From: Deltaproteobacteria bacterium
GTDB taxonomy: Bacteria; Desulfobacterota; Binatia; Binatales; Binataceae
DNA length: 64,000 nt
Direction of reading: 5' to 3'
NCBI GenBank assembly: GCA_003135135.1
Contig: PLDK01000024.1
Span: forward strand, 105,500 to 169,499
Both the position numbers and the translations under genes were made by a program. Below are positions 16,912 through 25,829 of the stretch, piece after piece (positions within the stretch are counted from its first letter, which is position 1; each line of letters starts with the position of its first letter). The notes beneath the pieces were generated by a model. That model saw nothing but the letters and a program-made list of their open reading frames with translations, was not told the DNA's origin and made no database searches.

Positions 16912-18166
16912 CCTGCTGCGCCGCGACCTTCAGATGCAGCCGCGCCCTCCGCGCCGGCGCGGAGGACAGCATCGCGCGAGGCGATGGTGGCTCGCGGCGG
17001 CGAAGCGGCATGGACGGGCAGGGCAGCCCAGCCGTATGAACACGCGGCTCGGACGACAAGGCGCCGGCATATCGCGAGAGCCTCGCGCTTTCATGCAACG
17101 CAGCGTCGTCAAGGTTTCGTACTCGCGCAATACGAGGTCGGCATCGTGGGCTGCGCACGGACGCTATCTCGCACGCGAAGGCGCGCAGCGTGACGACGCG
17201 AAGGGACTCGGCTTCGATGCGGCCCGCGACGACATCAACCTCTCCAAGCTCGTGGCCGGCTGGCAGAAGTCGGGCGACCCCCGGCTGTTTCGGATCATCG
17301 TTTCGCCTGAGAACGGCGCCGAGATGGATCTCAAAGAGCATGCGCGCGAGCTAGTCGCTCAGATGGAACGCGATCTAGGAACGCGCCTTGAGTGGGCGGC
17401 GATCGATCATCACAACACCGACAACCCGCACGTCCACATTCTGATTCGTGGCGTCACCGAATCGGGCAACGCGCTTTCGATTGACCGCGGATACATCAAG
17501 TCGGGGATTCGGGACAGGAGCCAGGAGATCGCGAGCCGGAAGCTGGGCCTAAGGGTGGAGCGCGACATTCTGGAATCGAGAGGCCAGGCCGTCACGCGCG
17601 ACCAGTTCACGGAAATAGATCGTGCCCTGCTCGGACGGGCGGACTCGCGGAATATCGTCACGTTCAATGACGTGCAGCACCGGAACGAAGCCGCTCGCGA
17701 ACGTCAGGCGCAAAACGTCGCGAGGCTCGGCTTCCTTGAAAGCGTGGGACTTGCGCGGCGCGTGGATCAACTTTCCTGGCAGATATCGCCCGACCTCGAA
17801 CAGACGCTCCGTCAGCACCAGCTCTCGATCGACATCATCAAGACCAGGGCGCAGCACCTCGATCAGATTCATGACAGGCGCGCCCCGCTTCGCGTCACGG
17901 AACTGAAACCGGGCGAACAGGTGACCGGCCGGGTGATCGGCACCGGCCTCGAGAACGAGACCACCGATCGGCGTTATCTGCTGATCGAAGGCAATGACGG
18001 CAAACTCCATTACATCCGCCAAACCCCGGCAATCGAAAGGGCGCGCGGCGAGCAGCGGCTTAAAGTGGGCGCGGTCGTGACCCTTAGCGGCGCGGAGTTC
18101 GAGAAGAACGGGCGCAAGGTCAGTTACGTCCATATCGCCGAGCGAGAGAAGGGACGAACACGCTAA
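16904..18166 (+). CDS. Relaxase, VirD2/DUF3363 type, short form
   Basis: A 420-residue mobilisation nuclease. The Arg-rich N-terminus (about 50 residues) is usual for this subgroup. The relaxase core shows KVSYSRNTRSASWAAHGRYL (motif I region, with Tyr candidates) and the metal-binding motif III IDHHNTDNPHVHILIRG. The part after about residue 240 begins the DUF3363 region, with LGFLESVGLARRVDQLSWQI and LKPGEQVTGRVIGTGLENE. Many relatives are 600-700 residues, so the C-terminal DUF3363 portion is shortened here, yet the stop is directly coupled to traG (TAATG). It should nick oriT and pilot the strand through the T4SS. Confidence 0.85.
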   Translation: MSDLLRRDLQMQPRPPRRRGGQHRARRWWLAAAKRHGRAGQPSRMNTRLGRQGAGISREPRAFMQRSVVKVSYSRNTRSASWAAHGRYLAREGAQRDDAKGLGFDAARDDINLSKLVAGWQKSGDPRLFRIIVSPENGAEMDLKEHARELVAQMERDLGTRLEWAAIDHHNTDNPHVHILIRGVTESGNALSIDRGYIKSGIRDRSQEIASRKLGLRVERDILESRGQAVTRDQFTEIDRALLGRADSRNIVTFNDVQHRNEAARERQAQNVARLGFLESVGLARRVDQLSWQISPDLEQTLRQHQLSIDIIKTRAQHLDQIHDRRAPLRVTELKPGEQVTGRVIGTGLENETTDRRYLLIEGNDGKLHYIRQTPAIERARGEQRLKVGAVVTLSGAEFEKNGRKVSYVHIAEREKGRTR

Positions 18167-20073
18167 TGGCTAATCAGTTGCTACCGTACAGGATGCCGGT
18201 TTTCCACACCATAGCAGAGCGGGACGTACGCCTCGCCGCGACAGCGGCAGTCGCTTTCACCGCGGCGTTCTCGCTCGCGATTGCAACCCAGCACATCGCC
18301 GCGCTGCTCAGACATTCCTCAGTGTTGGGCGCACCTCTGGCGACTCTGCCCTTTGTCGGACCCTTTTACCGGCCGTGGAGCATTCTGATTTGGGCATGGG
18401 AATGGCAACACGTGGCCGCCGCAAAGCCGATGCTAAGCGCAGGAATGCGCATATTCGAATACCCAACCTTGACTGTAACGGTCGTGGCGATGATCGCCGT
18501 TCATTTTACGCGGCGAGTCGGAGCCAGAGCAGACGATTTACACGGTTCAGCTCACTGGGCCGGCAGGAAGGAGATCAGCGCCACCGGGCTGCTCGACGCA
18601 GACAGTGGCGTCTATGTCGGGGCATGGCGAAATGGAAGGAAGACTTACTATCTGCGCGACTCGGGGCCATCGCATGTGCTCGCCTTTGCTCCGACGCGCA
18701 CCGGCAAAGGCGTGGGACTGGTAGTTCCAACCCTCCTCAGTTGGCCCCACAGTGTCGTGGTCCACGACATCAAGGGCGAAAACTGGAAGCTCACGGCGGG
18801 CTGGCGACAGAAAGGCCTTGGCAACCTCTGCCTGCGATTCGATCCGACATGCACTGACAGCACAGCAGCACGGTACAACCCGCTCGATGAAATCCGACTT
18901 GGTCCCGAGGAGGTCAAGGACGCGCAGAACATCGCGGACATGCTGATCGATCCGGCCGGCAACGCCCGCCGCGATCATTGGGACCTGACCGCGCACGATC
19001 TCCTCACCGGCGTGATCCTTCACGTGGTCCATGCCGAGGCCGACAAAACACTCGCTGGATGTCTGAAATTCCTGAACCCGCCGGATCGCGATCAGGAGAA
19101 AGCGGTCCACGCAATGATCGCCGCCCCGCACGCCCAAGAGATCACGCACGCCGTGGTTGCCGGAGCGGCGCAAGCGGTGCTCAGCAAAAGCCCCAATGAG
19201 CGCACTTCTGTCCTCAGCACAGCGACTCGCTGCCTCACTCTGTATCGAGATCCGATCGTTGCCGCGAATACGGCCGCGTCGGACTTTTCCATCGCCGATC
19301 TGACCCACCACGATCGGCCGGTGAGCCTCTATCTCACCGTGCCGCCGTCGGACCTGACGCGCACTCGGCCATTGATGCGCCTCCTGCTCGCGCAGATCTG
19401 CGCACGGTTCACCGAGACTTCGCCTTCAAATGAACATGCGGTGCCGACGTGTCGCCTATTGCTGATGCTGGACGAATTTCCTGCGCTCGGACGCCTCGAC
19501 TTTTTCCAGAGTTCGCTCTCTTACGCGGCAGGCTACGGAATCAAGGCTTACTTGATCGCCCAGGACCTGAGCCAGCTTTATGCCGCTTACGGCCACGACG
19601 AATCGATCGTCTCGAACTGCGCGGTTCGTGTCGCATACGCGCCCAACAAGATTGAAACCGCGCGGCTGATATCCGAGATGGCAGGCGCGGCAACAGTGCG
19701 CCACGAGCACCGCACTTACTCGGACAGTCGGACCACGGTGTCAGAACCCTCGATGCAGCGCCCATTGATCACGCCAGACGAGACGATGCGATTGCCCGAG
19801 GACGCGGCGCTGATCTTCGCTCCAGGAAGTCCACCGATCTACGGAACCAAGATTCGGTACTACCTCGACCAGGAATTTTCGGCGCGCGCGAAGATCGCTC
19901 CGCCCCGACACTCGGATCGAATCGGCCGCATTTGCGAGTCGCCAGAGACGCCGGTCTCGGGTGCGAATCATGAGAATCGATGCACCGAAGAAGCGAACGA
20001 CCGACATTCAACCGCGGAGCCGGAGCGCGAACAGGCTCTGAGGGATTCAAGCAAGGAGTGGCTATTCAAGTGA
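18166..20073 (+). CDS. traG: TraG/VirD4 type IV coupling protein
   Basis: A 635-residue ATPase linking the relaxosome to the channel. N-terminal membrane segments (LAATAAVAFTAAFSLAIATQ and LTVTVVAMIAVHF) are followed by GSAHWAGRKEI. Walker A is APTRTGKGVGLVVPTLLSWP (about 175-194) and Walker B is LLMLDEFPALGRLDFFQSSL (about 431-450), with the downstream AQDLSQLYAAYG and NCAVRVAYAPN motifs of the family. The start ATG overlaps the relaxase stop. The 3' end overlaps the next gene by GTGA. Confidence 0.92.
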   Translation: MANQLLPYRMPVFHTIAERDVRLAATAAVAFTAAFSLAIATQHIAALLRHSSVLGAPLATLPFVGPFYRPWSILIWAWEWQHVAAAKPMLSAGMRIFEYPTLTVTVVAMIAVHFTRRVGARADDLHGSAHWAGRKEISATGLLDADSGVYVGAWRNGRKTYYLRDSGPSHVLAFAPTRTGKGVGLVVPTLLSWPHSVVVHDIKGENWKLTAGWRQKGLGNLCLRFDPTCTDSTAARYNPLDEIRLGPEEVKDAQNIADMLIDPAGNARRDHWDLTAHDLLTGVILHVVHAEADKTLAGCLKFLNPPDRDQEKAVHAMIAAPHAQEITHAVVAGAAQAVLSKSPNERTSVLSTATRCLTLYRDPIVAANTAASDFSIADLTHHDRPVSLYLTVPPSDLTRTRPLMRLLLAQICARFTETSPSNEHAVPTCRLLLMLDEFPALGRLDFFQSSLSYAAGYGIKAYLIAQDLSQLYAAYGHDESIVSNCAVRVAYAPNKIETARLISEMAGAATVRHEHRTYSDSRTTVSEPSMQRPLITPDETMRLPEDAALIFAPGSPPIYGTKIRYYLDQEFSARAKIAPPRHSDRIGRICESPETPVSGANHENRCTEEANDRHSTAEPEREQALRDSSKEWLFK

Positions 20074-20573
20074 GAAACAATGCGCGAGAAGTCTCCTGCT
20101 ATTTGAGTATCGAGGAAGCCGCTCATTTCAGAGAGGCGGCTTCTGCAAACAAAATCTCGCTGTCTCGTTACCTCCGGCAGTGCCTGCTCGACTACGAGCG
20201 TCTCAGCACCAACGGCAACCGAGAACCAAACGGCTTCGCGCTAGTCGAGATGGAGCAGCGACTCGGGCGCAGCATCGAAGTGCAGGGTAAGCGGCTCAAT
20301 TCGATTTACCACGAGTTGCATGTCTTATTCGCGATGCTCGACCGGCTCGCGTTCGTTTCGTTGGTACACCTGCCCGAGATTCCTGCCGAACTGCGCGAAA
20401 GCGCGCTGACGGCCGGAACCCGCCTCTACAACAACTGGCGTCACGCGGTGATGGAACTGACCGAGACCGAATCTCCGACTGCACAACAGACCGAGGAGCC
20501 CGCCGACCGGCGACACGACCAACAGGAGAATGGCGATGGGATTGGCAGCGATTCAATCCACGCGGCTGGATGA
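20070..20573 (+). CDS. Ribbon-helix-helix-like conjugation accessory protein
   Basis: A 167-residue protein in the position often held by a CopG- or MobC-like regulator between traG and trbB. Its start has REVSCYLSIEEAAHFREAAS and ISLSRYLRQCLLDYERL, a strand followed by two helices as in ribbon-helix-helix or MobC-like relaxosome proteins. A helical part follows (GRSIEVQGKRLNSIYHELHV), and then an acidic, Gln-rich tail. GTG at 20070 makes a GTGA overlap with the traG stop, with AAGGAG 11 bases before. GTG at 20058 is an alternative. Function is inferred from context. Confidence 0.6.
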   Translation: MRNNAREVSCYLSIEEAAHFREAASANKISLSRYLRQCLLDYERLSTNGNREPNGFALVEMEQRLGRSIEVQGKRLNSIYHELHVLFAMLDRLAFVSLVHLPEIPAELRESALTAGTRLYNNWRHAVMELTETESPTAQQTEEPADRRHDQQENGDGIGSDSIHAAG

Positions 20574-21516
20574 GCGGCTCAGGCGCGAGCTTGGCCCCGC
20601 CGTGCTGGCGGCTCTCGACGACCCGGACGTGATCGAGATCATCCTCAATCCAGACGGTACCCTCTGGCTTGAATCTCACCGAGGAGGAATGCAAGCCGCC
20701 GGAGCAAAAATGCACGCCGTACAGGCGGAACGCCTGATCGGAACCGTGGCGTTCGCCCTCAACACCGTCGCGAACGATCAACGCCCGATCATCGAATGTG
20801 AACTGCCATTGGACGGAAGCCGCTTCACCGGCTGGTTGCCGCCCGTCGTCAGTTCCCCTTCGTTCGTAATCCGAAAACACGCTCGACTCATCTATACGCT
20901 CGACGACTATCTCGCCCACGGCATCATCGACGCCAACCAGGCCGAAGAGTTTCGAGGCGCCGTCGCCAGACGCGAGAACATCGTGCTCGCCGGCGGAACC
21001 GGCTCGGGCAAGACGACGCTGGCCAACGCTCTGCTTCACGAGATGGTCCGGCTCGGAAATCCCAACGAGCGCTTCATCATCATCGAGGACACTCTCGAAT
21101 TACATTGCGACGCGCCGAACGTGATGCAGCTGCATACGACCGTCGCCGCAGACCTCACCTTCCTTACACGCACCACAATGCGAGCGCGTCCCGACCGCAT
21201 AATCATCGGTGAAGTTCGCGGCGGAGAAGCGCTGGCGCTGCTCAAGGCCTGGAATACCGGCCATCCCGGCGGCGTGACTACAGTGCACGCCAACAGCGCC
21301 ACCGCCGCGCTCACGCGACTGGGCAGTCTCGTTCAAGAGGCGGGAGTACCGCCCCAGCCGGATCTGATCTCACAGACCGTCAATGTTTTGGCCTTTGTCA
21401 TGCGAACGCCCAAGGGGCGGCGCGTGACAGAGATGGTTCGCGTTGAAGGCTACGAGCCCGCCTTTGGTTTCAAAATCAGTTCGATAGGAGGCCGTCATGA
21501 AGTCGATCGTCAATAG
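20536..21516 (+). CDS. trbB: TrbB (VirB11-like) secretion ATPase
   Basis: A 326-residue cytoplasmic hexameric ATPase that powers pilus assembly and substrate transfer. The N-terminal domain includes DDPDVIEIILNPDGTLWLE and the C-terminal RecA-like domain has Walker A VLAGGTGSGKTTLANALLHE (about 150-169), FIIIEDTLELHCDAPNVMQL (Asp box), the Walker B region RPDRIIIGEVRGGEALALLK and the His box GGVTTVHANSA. ATG at 20530 and at 20536 are both possible, and the second has the better spacing from AGGAG. It overlaps the 3' end of the previous gene and the start of trbC. Confidence 0.92.
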   Translation: MGLAAIQSTRLDERLRRELGPAVLAALDDPDVIEIILNPDGTLWLESHRGGMQAAGAKMHAVQAERLIGTVAFALNTVANDQRPIIECELPLDGSRFTGWLPPVVSSPSFVIRKHARLIYTLDDYLAHGIIDANQAEEFRGAVARRENIVLAGGTGSGKTTLANALLHEMVRLGNPNERFIIIEDTLELHCDAPNVMQLHTTVAADLTFLTRTTMRARPDRIIIGEVRGGEALALLKAWNTGHPGGVTTVHANSATAALTRLGSLVQEAGVPPQPDLISQTVNVLAFVMRTPKGRRVTEMVRVEGYEPAFGFKISSIGGRHEVDRQ

Positions 21517-21847
21517 GATTCACTCCCGTACCGACCAGTGGTTGAGCAAGCTGGGCTACGCGATCGCCGTGGTAACGATTCTGTGGCCCGCACGAGCGCT
21601 CGCAACCACGGGAGTCGGTACTCTGCCGTGGGATGCACCGCTCGCCACGATTCAGGGAGACCTGCAGGGCACCGTCGCCCACGCCGCGACAACAATAGCC
21701 GTCATCGGCTGCGGGCTTACCTGGACCTTTAGCGAGCACGGCACTGGCGCGCGGAAAATGTCCGCCGTTGCCCTTGGAGGAGCGGCGGCGCTTGGAGCAA
21801 CGCAGTTGATGACGGCGCTGTTTCCATTCGCGCCCGCGCTCTTCTAG
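21497..21847 (+). CDS. trbC: TrbC (VirB2-like) conjugative pilin
   Basis: A 116-residue prepilin. The N-terminal signal region ends near ARALATTGVGTLPWDAPL. Two hydrophobic segments follow (AATTIAVIGCGLTWTFSE and MSAVALGGAAALGATQLMTA), the typical pilin hairpin. In the IncP system this protein is cut and cyclised by TraF, which this element also encodes. It begins with ATG inside the trbB 3' end, with GGAGG upstream. Confidence 0.88.
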   Translation: MKSIVNRIHSRTDQWLSKLGYAIAVVTILWPARALATTGVGTLPWDAPLATIQGDLQGTVAHAATTIAVIGCGLTWTFSEHGTGARKMSAVALGGAAALGATQLMTALFPFAPALF

Positions 21848-21872
21848 TCAGGCGACCGGAGCGTATGCAGCG

Positions 21873-22205
21873 ATGGACACCGAGGTTCAACGAACGCTGA
21901 TCCATCAAGCGCTCACGCGGCCCGTCTTGCTTGGAGGCGCGGAACGGCGGCTTGCGATTCTGAACTGGCTCATAGTCGCAGCGCTGATTTTCGGGGTCGG
22001 CCTGCATCTATACACGGTTGCGATCGCTACGATCCTGGGCACCGCGGGTCACTGGGCGCTTCGACAGGCAGCCAAGTTCGATGCGCAACTGAGCGAGGTT
22101 TACATCCGGCACTTGCATTACCAGCGGTACTATCCGCCACGCGCCGCGATCACCGCCCCACCAGCACCCGTTCATCCGGCAGTTCCGAGGCTTCGGAAGT
22201 ACTAG
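21873..22205 (+). CDS. trbD: TrbD (VirB3-like) conjugal transfer protein
   Basis: A 110-residue inner-membrane protein. It has the start VQRTLIHQALTRPVLLGGAE typical of TrbD/VirB3, one or two hydrophobic segments (LAILNWLIVAALIFGVGLHL and VAIATILGTAGHWALRQAAK) and a Pro-rich tail. It lies between trbC and trbE, as in all Trb operons, with 12 bp to trbE. It associates with the TrbE ATPase at the channel base. Confidence 0.88.
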   Translation: MDTEVQRTLIHQALTRPVLLGGAERRLAILNWLIVAALIFGVGLHLYTVAIATILGTAGHWALRQAAKFDAQLSEVYIRHLHYQRYYPPRAAITAPPAPVHPAVPRLRKY

Positions 22206-22217
22206 GGGAAATTAGTA

Positions 22218-24737
22218 ATGTTCAAAGAATTCAGAAACCTTCGGCGCCAGTCAGATCGACTTGGAGGTTTTCCGGACCTCCTCAACTACGCGGCGCTGAT
22301 AGACCCCGGCATCGTTCTGCTGAAGGACGGCTCGCTCTTGGCCGGCTGGCGCTACAGCGGCCCTGACCTGAACTCAGCAAGCCCGGAGGAGATGACGGCT
22401 CTCGTTCATCAGGTAAATGCCGGTCTGGCGCGGTTGGGCGACGGCTGGATGATGAACGTCGATCTCATCCGCAAACCGAGCATCGGCTATCCGGAGGCCG
22501 GAGCTTTTCCGGACTCCGTCACCGCGCTGATAGATCACGAGCGCCGGCTGCACTACACGGAGGAAGGCCAGCACTTCGAGAGTCGCTTCGCGTTGACTCT
22601 CACGTGGACGCCACCCACCGAGATGCAGTCGCGAGCCGCGGGCCTGCTCTTCCAAGGCCGCAGAGCAACCGATTGGGAGGAGACGCTCGATCTCTTCAGG
22701 CGCAGCCTCGCGGAGAATGAAGATGCTCTGAGCGCCAGATTCCTGATGCAGCGCATGGACGATGGTGCGCTCCTGTCGCACCTCAACTCCTGCATCACCG
22801 CACGCCCCGATCCCTTCAGGCCGCCTGCCGAGGGGAACTTTCTCGACGTTCTGCTCGGCAATCATGAATTCCATGCTGGCTTTCAGCCCATGCTGGATGA
22901 CCTTCACATTCGCTTGATCGGCCTGACCGGCCTTCCCCTCCATTCGTGGCCCGAAGTCACCGCATTCCTGGACGAACTTGCAATTCCGTACCGCTGGTCG
23001 ACACGCTTCATCTTCCTCGATGCGGCCGAAGCCGAACGGGCTCTTCGCATCCAGCGGCGCAACTGGTTCCAGAAGCGCCATGGACTGTCCGGTATGATCA
23101 AACAGGTGTTCAGCAACAGCGCGTCTCAGAGCTTTGAGAACAAAGATGCGCTGGCGATGGCCGAGGACGCGGACGACGCACTTGCTGAGGCCAGCTCGAA
23201 CCGGGTCCGCTTTGGTTACTACACGAGCACCATCATCCTGATGGACGAGAATCCTTCGGCCGCTGACTCCAACGCGAGAGAGATCGCGAAGCAACTGCAG
23301 CATCATGGCTTTCCCGCGGTCATCGAGCACGTCAACGCGAACGAGGCGTATCTTGGCTCCCTTCCCGGCCACGGCTATCGGAACGTCCGGCGTCCGCTCA
23401 TTCATACGCGGAACCTCGCCGACCTCATGCCGACTACCAACGTGTGGCCCGGAGAGGAGATCAACCCGTGCCCTTTCTATCCGGAAAACAGTCCGCCGCT
23501 TTGCTACGCCGCGACGACTGGCGGAACGCCGTTTCGGCTCAACTTGCACGTTGGCGACGTCGGCCACACTCTGATCTTTGGTCCGACTGGCTCCGGCAAA
23601 TCGACGCTGCTGGGCCTGCTAATCGCGCAATTCTTCCGCTATCCGGACGCGCAAGTTTTCTGCTTCGACAAAGGCCTATCGGCATTCGTGCTAACCAAAG
23701 CCGCCGGCGGCGACCATTACGATCTCGGAGAAAGCGAAATCTCCTTCTGTCCGCTCGCGAATGTAAACGACGACAACGAGCGGATGTGGGCGCAGGACTG
23801 GCTCGAAACTCTGCTCAATCTGCAAGGCGTGACTCTCCTTCCGCAGCATCGGAAAGCCATCTGGCGTGCCCTCCAGCTATTGGGCGACAGCAGACCGGAT
23901 GCCCGAACCATTACCGATCTGGTTCGCTTGCTTCAGGATCAGACGCTCCGCGACGGGCTCGACTTCTATTCCCTCCACGGCCCGATGGGCCGTTTCCTCG
24001 ATGCCGACAATGACGTACTTGGCAGCAGCCGCTTTCAGACTTTCGAGATCGAGGCGCTGATGGCGATGGGTGAGAAGGTCCTCCTACCCGTCCTGACGTA
24101 TCTCTTTCACCGGATCGATCAGCGCCTGGACGGGAGACCGACCCTCATTGTGCTCGATGAAGCATGGGTGATGCTCGCCAACGGTGCGTTTGGTGCGAAG
24201 ATCGAAGACTGGTTGCGAACGTTGCGCAAGAAGAACGCCGCCGTCGTGCTTTCCACCCAAAGTCTGGTTGAAGTCGCCAACTCGCCGCAACGCGATGTGA
24301 TTCTCGAATCGTGCCCGACGAAGATTCTGCTACCCAATCCCGAGGCGCAGAATCCCGTGACTGCCGACCTCTATCGCAAGTTCGGCCTGACGAGCAGGCA
24401 GATCGAGATGTTGTCGTTCGCAGTGCCAAAGCGCCAGTACTACTACCTCTCGCCCGCCGGCCGACGCCTCTTCGATCTCGCGCTGGGAGAGGCCACGCTG
24501 GCTTTCATCGGGGCTGGATCGAAGCCGGACATCCTTCAGGTCCGTCAGATGATCGCTAAACATGGAGATCTGTGGGCGGGCGAATGGCTCCGTGTCAGAG
24601 GATTCGGCGACTGGGCGGAATACCTCGGCAGACTCTGGGCTCGTGTCGAAGCGCCCAGCAGGCCCTTGCTCAGCACTAACCGCGTGCCGCCGCTCTATAC
24701 TAACGGCACGGCAAAACAAGCGGAGATAAACCAATGA
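22218..24737 (+). CDS. trbE: TrbE (VirB4-like) conjugation ATPase
   Basis: An 839-residue ATPase, the largest T4SS component. The N-terminal part starts MFKEFRNLRRQSDRLGGFPD, followed by LLNYAALIDPGIVLLKDGSL. The C-terminal domain has Walker A LIFGPTGSGKSTLLGLLIAQ (about 452-471), Walker B RPTLIVLDEAWVMLANG (about 640-656), LRKKNAAVVLSTQSLVEVAN and the C-terminal LPNPEAQNPVTADLY. Length is normal. Its stop overlaps the trbJ start by four bases. Confidence 0.93.
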   Translation: MFKEFRNLRRQSDRLGGFPDLLNYAALIDPGIVLLKDGSLLAGWRYSGPDLNSASPEEMTALVHQVNAGLARLGDGWMMNVDLIRKPSIGYPEAGAFPDSVTALIDHERRLHYTEEGQHFESRFALTLTWTPPTEMQSRAAGLLFQGRRATDWEETLDLFRRSLAENEDALSARFLMQRMDDGALLSHLNSCITARPDPFRPPAEGNFLDVLLGNHEFHAGFQPMLDDLHIRLIGLTGLPLHSWPEVTAFLDELAIPYRWSTRFIFLDAAEAERALRIQRRNWFQKRHGLSGMIKQVFSNSASQSFENKDALAMAEDADDALAEASSNRVRFGYYTSTIILMDENPSAADSNAREIAKQLQHHGFPAVIEHVNANEAYLGSLPGHGYRNVRRPLIHTRNLADLMPTTNVWPGEEINPCPFYPENSPPLCYAATTGGTPFRLNLHVGDVGHTLIFGPTGSGKSTLLGLLIAQFFRYPDAQVFCFDKGLSAFVLTKAAGGDHYDLGESEISFCPLANVNDDNERMWAQDWLETLLNLQGVTLLPQHRKAIWRALQLLGDSRPDARTITDLVRLLQDQTLRDGLDFYSLHGPMGRFLDADNDVLGSSRFQTFEIEALMAMGEKVLLPVLTYLFHRIDQRLDGRPTLIVLDEAWVMLANGAFGAKIEDWLRTLRKKNAAVVLSTQSLVEVANSPQRDVILESCPTKILLPNPEAQNPVTADLYRKFGLTSRQIEMLSFAVPKRQYYYLSPAGRRLFDLALGEATLAFIGAGSKPDILQVRQMIAKHGDLWAGEWLRVRGFGDWAEYLGRLWARVEAPSRPLLSTNRVPPLYTNGTAKQAEINQ

Positions 24738-25462
24738 AGAGGAAAAGATTCTTCGAATTCTTGTCAACAATCGTGGTCGCCATCGCTTGGCTGTCGTTCA
24801 CGTGTGTTCCTGCGCACGCTCTGTTCGGAGCCGGCGACGTGGTGTTCGATCCGACGATGTACGCGAGCCAGCTTCAACAGCTTCAGCAAGAGACTCAAAC
24901 GGTCCTCACTGAAGCGCAGCAGCTCCAGTACATGATCAGAAACACCACCGGCGGATACGCCGGCGTGTGGCAATCGAGCCAGTCTCTGCTCGACGAACTG
25001 GGCGGGATCATTGAGCAGCAGGGCGGACTTTCTTACACGCTCAGTAATCTGCAAGCGCAATTCCAGCAACAATTTCCCGGCTACACGGTGCCATCCAATC
25101 CGAACCAACAGGAAGCAAAGAACATCGCCACCACCTTGAACACCCTCAACGGCACTCTGGCAGCCGCTCAATTGCAAGCGCAAAATTTTGCCAACGAGCA
25201 GGCGCAACTCACCGGGCTCGAAGGTCTGAACAAGACCGCTGCGGGAAACTTGCAGGCAATCCAGGTGGGCAACGAAATCGCCTTGCAGCAGGTACAGCAG
25301 ATTCAGATGCTGAGGCAGTTGGTTGTCGCCATGATCAACGCACAGAACGTGACCGCCGCGAATGCGGTCAATCGGCAGGCTGCCGAAGACGCCAGCACCC
25401 AGCAGTGGCTTGGTGCCGGTCCGACCGTCCCATTTTCAGTGGCGCCGACCGGCGGCCAATAG
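24734..25462 (+). CDS. trbJ: TrbJ (VirB5-like) conjugal transfer protein
   Basis: A 242-residue secreted coiled-coil protein. The signal peptide ends at VPAHA. It is followed by LFGAGDVVFDPTMYASQLQQ and a Gln-rich helical body (LQQETQTVLTEAQQLQYMIR), the usual TrbJ opening. The C-terminal part is also Gln-rich, and the end AQQWLGAGPTV-like region (actual STQQWLGAGPTVPF) resembles the tail of the next small lipoprotein. It is a minor pilus or adhesion component in the periplasm. Coupled to trbE by ATGA. Confidence 0.88.
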   Translation: MKRKRFFEFLSTIVVAIAWLSFTCVPAHALFGAGDVVFDPTMYASQLQQLQQETQTVLTEAQQLQYMIRNTTGGYAGVWQSSQSLLDELGGIIEQQGGLSYTLSNLQAQFQQQFPGYTVPSNPNQQEAKNIATTLNTLNGTLAAAQLQAQNFANEQAQLTGLEGLNKTAAGNLQAIQVGNEIALQQVQQIQMLRQLVVAMINAQNVTAANAVNRQAAEDASTQQWLGAGPTVPFSVAPTGGQ

Positions 25463-25479
25463 AACCGAGAGAGGCCCCC

Positions 25480-25818
25480 ATGAAACGTATCGCGCTCTGT
25501 TTGTTGGTCTCCGCCTTCATCGTTACCGCTTGCCACAATAACAATACTGACCAAACGCACGACGCGCTTGCGGCCCTAGAGTCGAACAGTCCCGGTCAGC
25601 AATATGGTCCCGCCTTCTGGAGCGACGAGTTCCAGCGGAAGACTGATCTATGGCAGCGCGCCTTCGATTTCTGCAGCCAGCCCGCGCATCAGGATTATGC
25701 GAACTGTGCAGCAGTCCTCAGCCAAACGGAGAATCCCAGCGCGAAAAACTGGTTGGGAGGAGGCACCAACGTTCCCTTCGGACTGCAGCCGCAACCAACT
25801 GGAAGCCCAAGCCACTAG
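25480..25818 (+). CDS. TrbK-like entry-exclusion lipoprotein
   Basis: A 112-residue lipoprotein with signal MKRIALCLLVSAFIVTACHN (lipid Cys at about 18). The mature part contains FDFCSQPAHQDYANCAAVLS and ends LGGGTNVPFGLQPQPTG. It sits between trbJ and trbL, where the TrbK or alternative TrbK lipoprotein is found. TrbK proteins block redundant transfer into cells that already hold the element. The assignment depends mainly on position, size and lipobox. The ATG at 25480 is the only start that gives a signal peptide. Confidence 0.7.
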   Translation: MKRIALCLLVSAFIVTACHNNNTDQTHDALAALESNSPGQQYGPAFWSDEFQRKTDLWQRAFDFCSQPAHQDYANCAAVLSQTENPSAKNWLGGGTNVPFGLQPQPTGSPSH

Positions 25819-25829
25819 AGGCAGCGAAT

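Noticed and set aside
22374..23567. Minus-strand frame of 397 codons inside trbE
   Set aside because: Shadow of the VirB4-like gene with no motif of its own.
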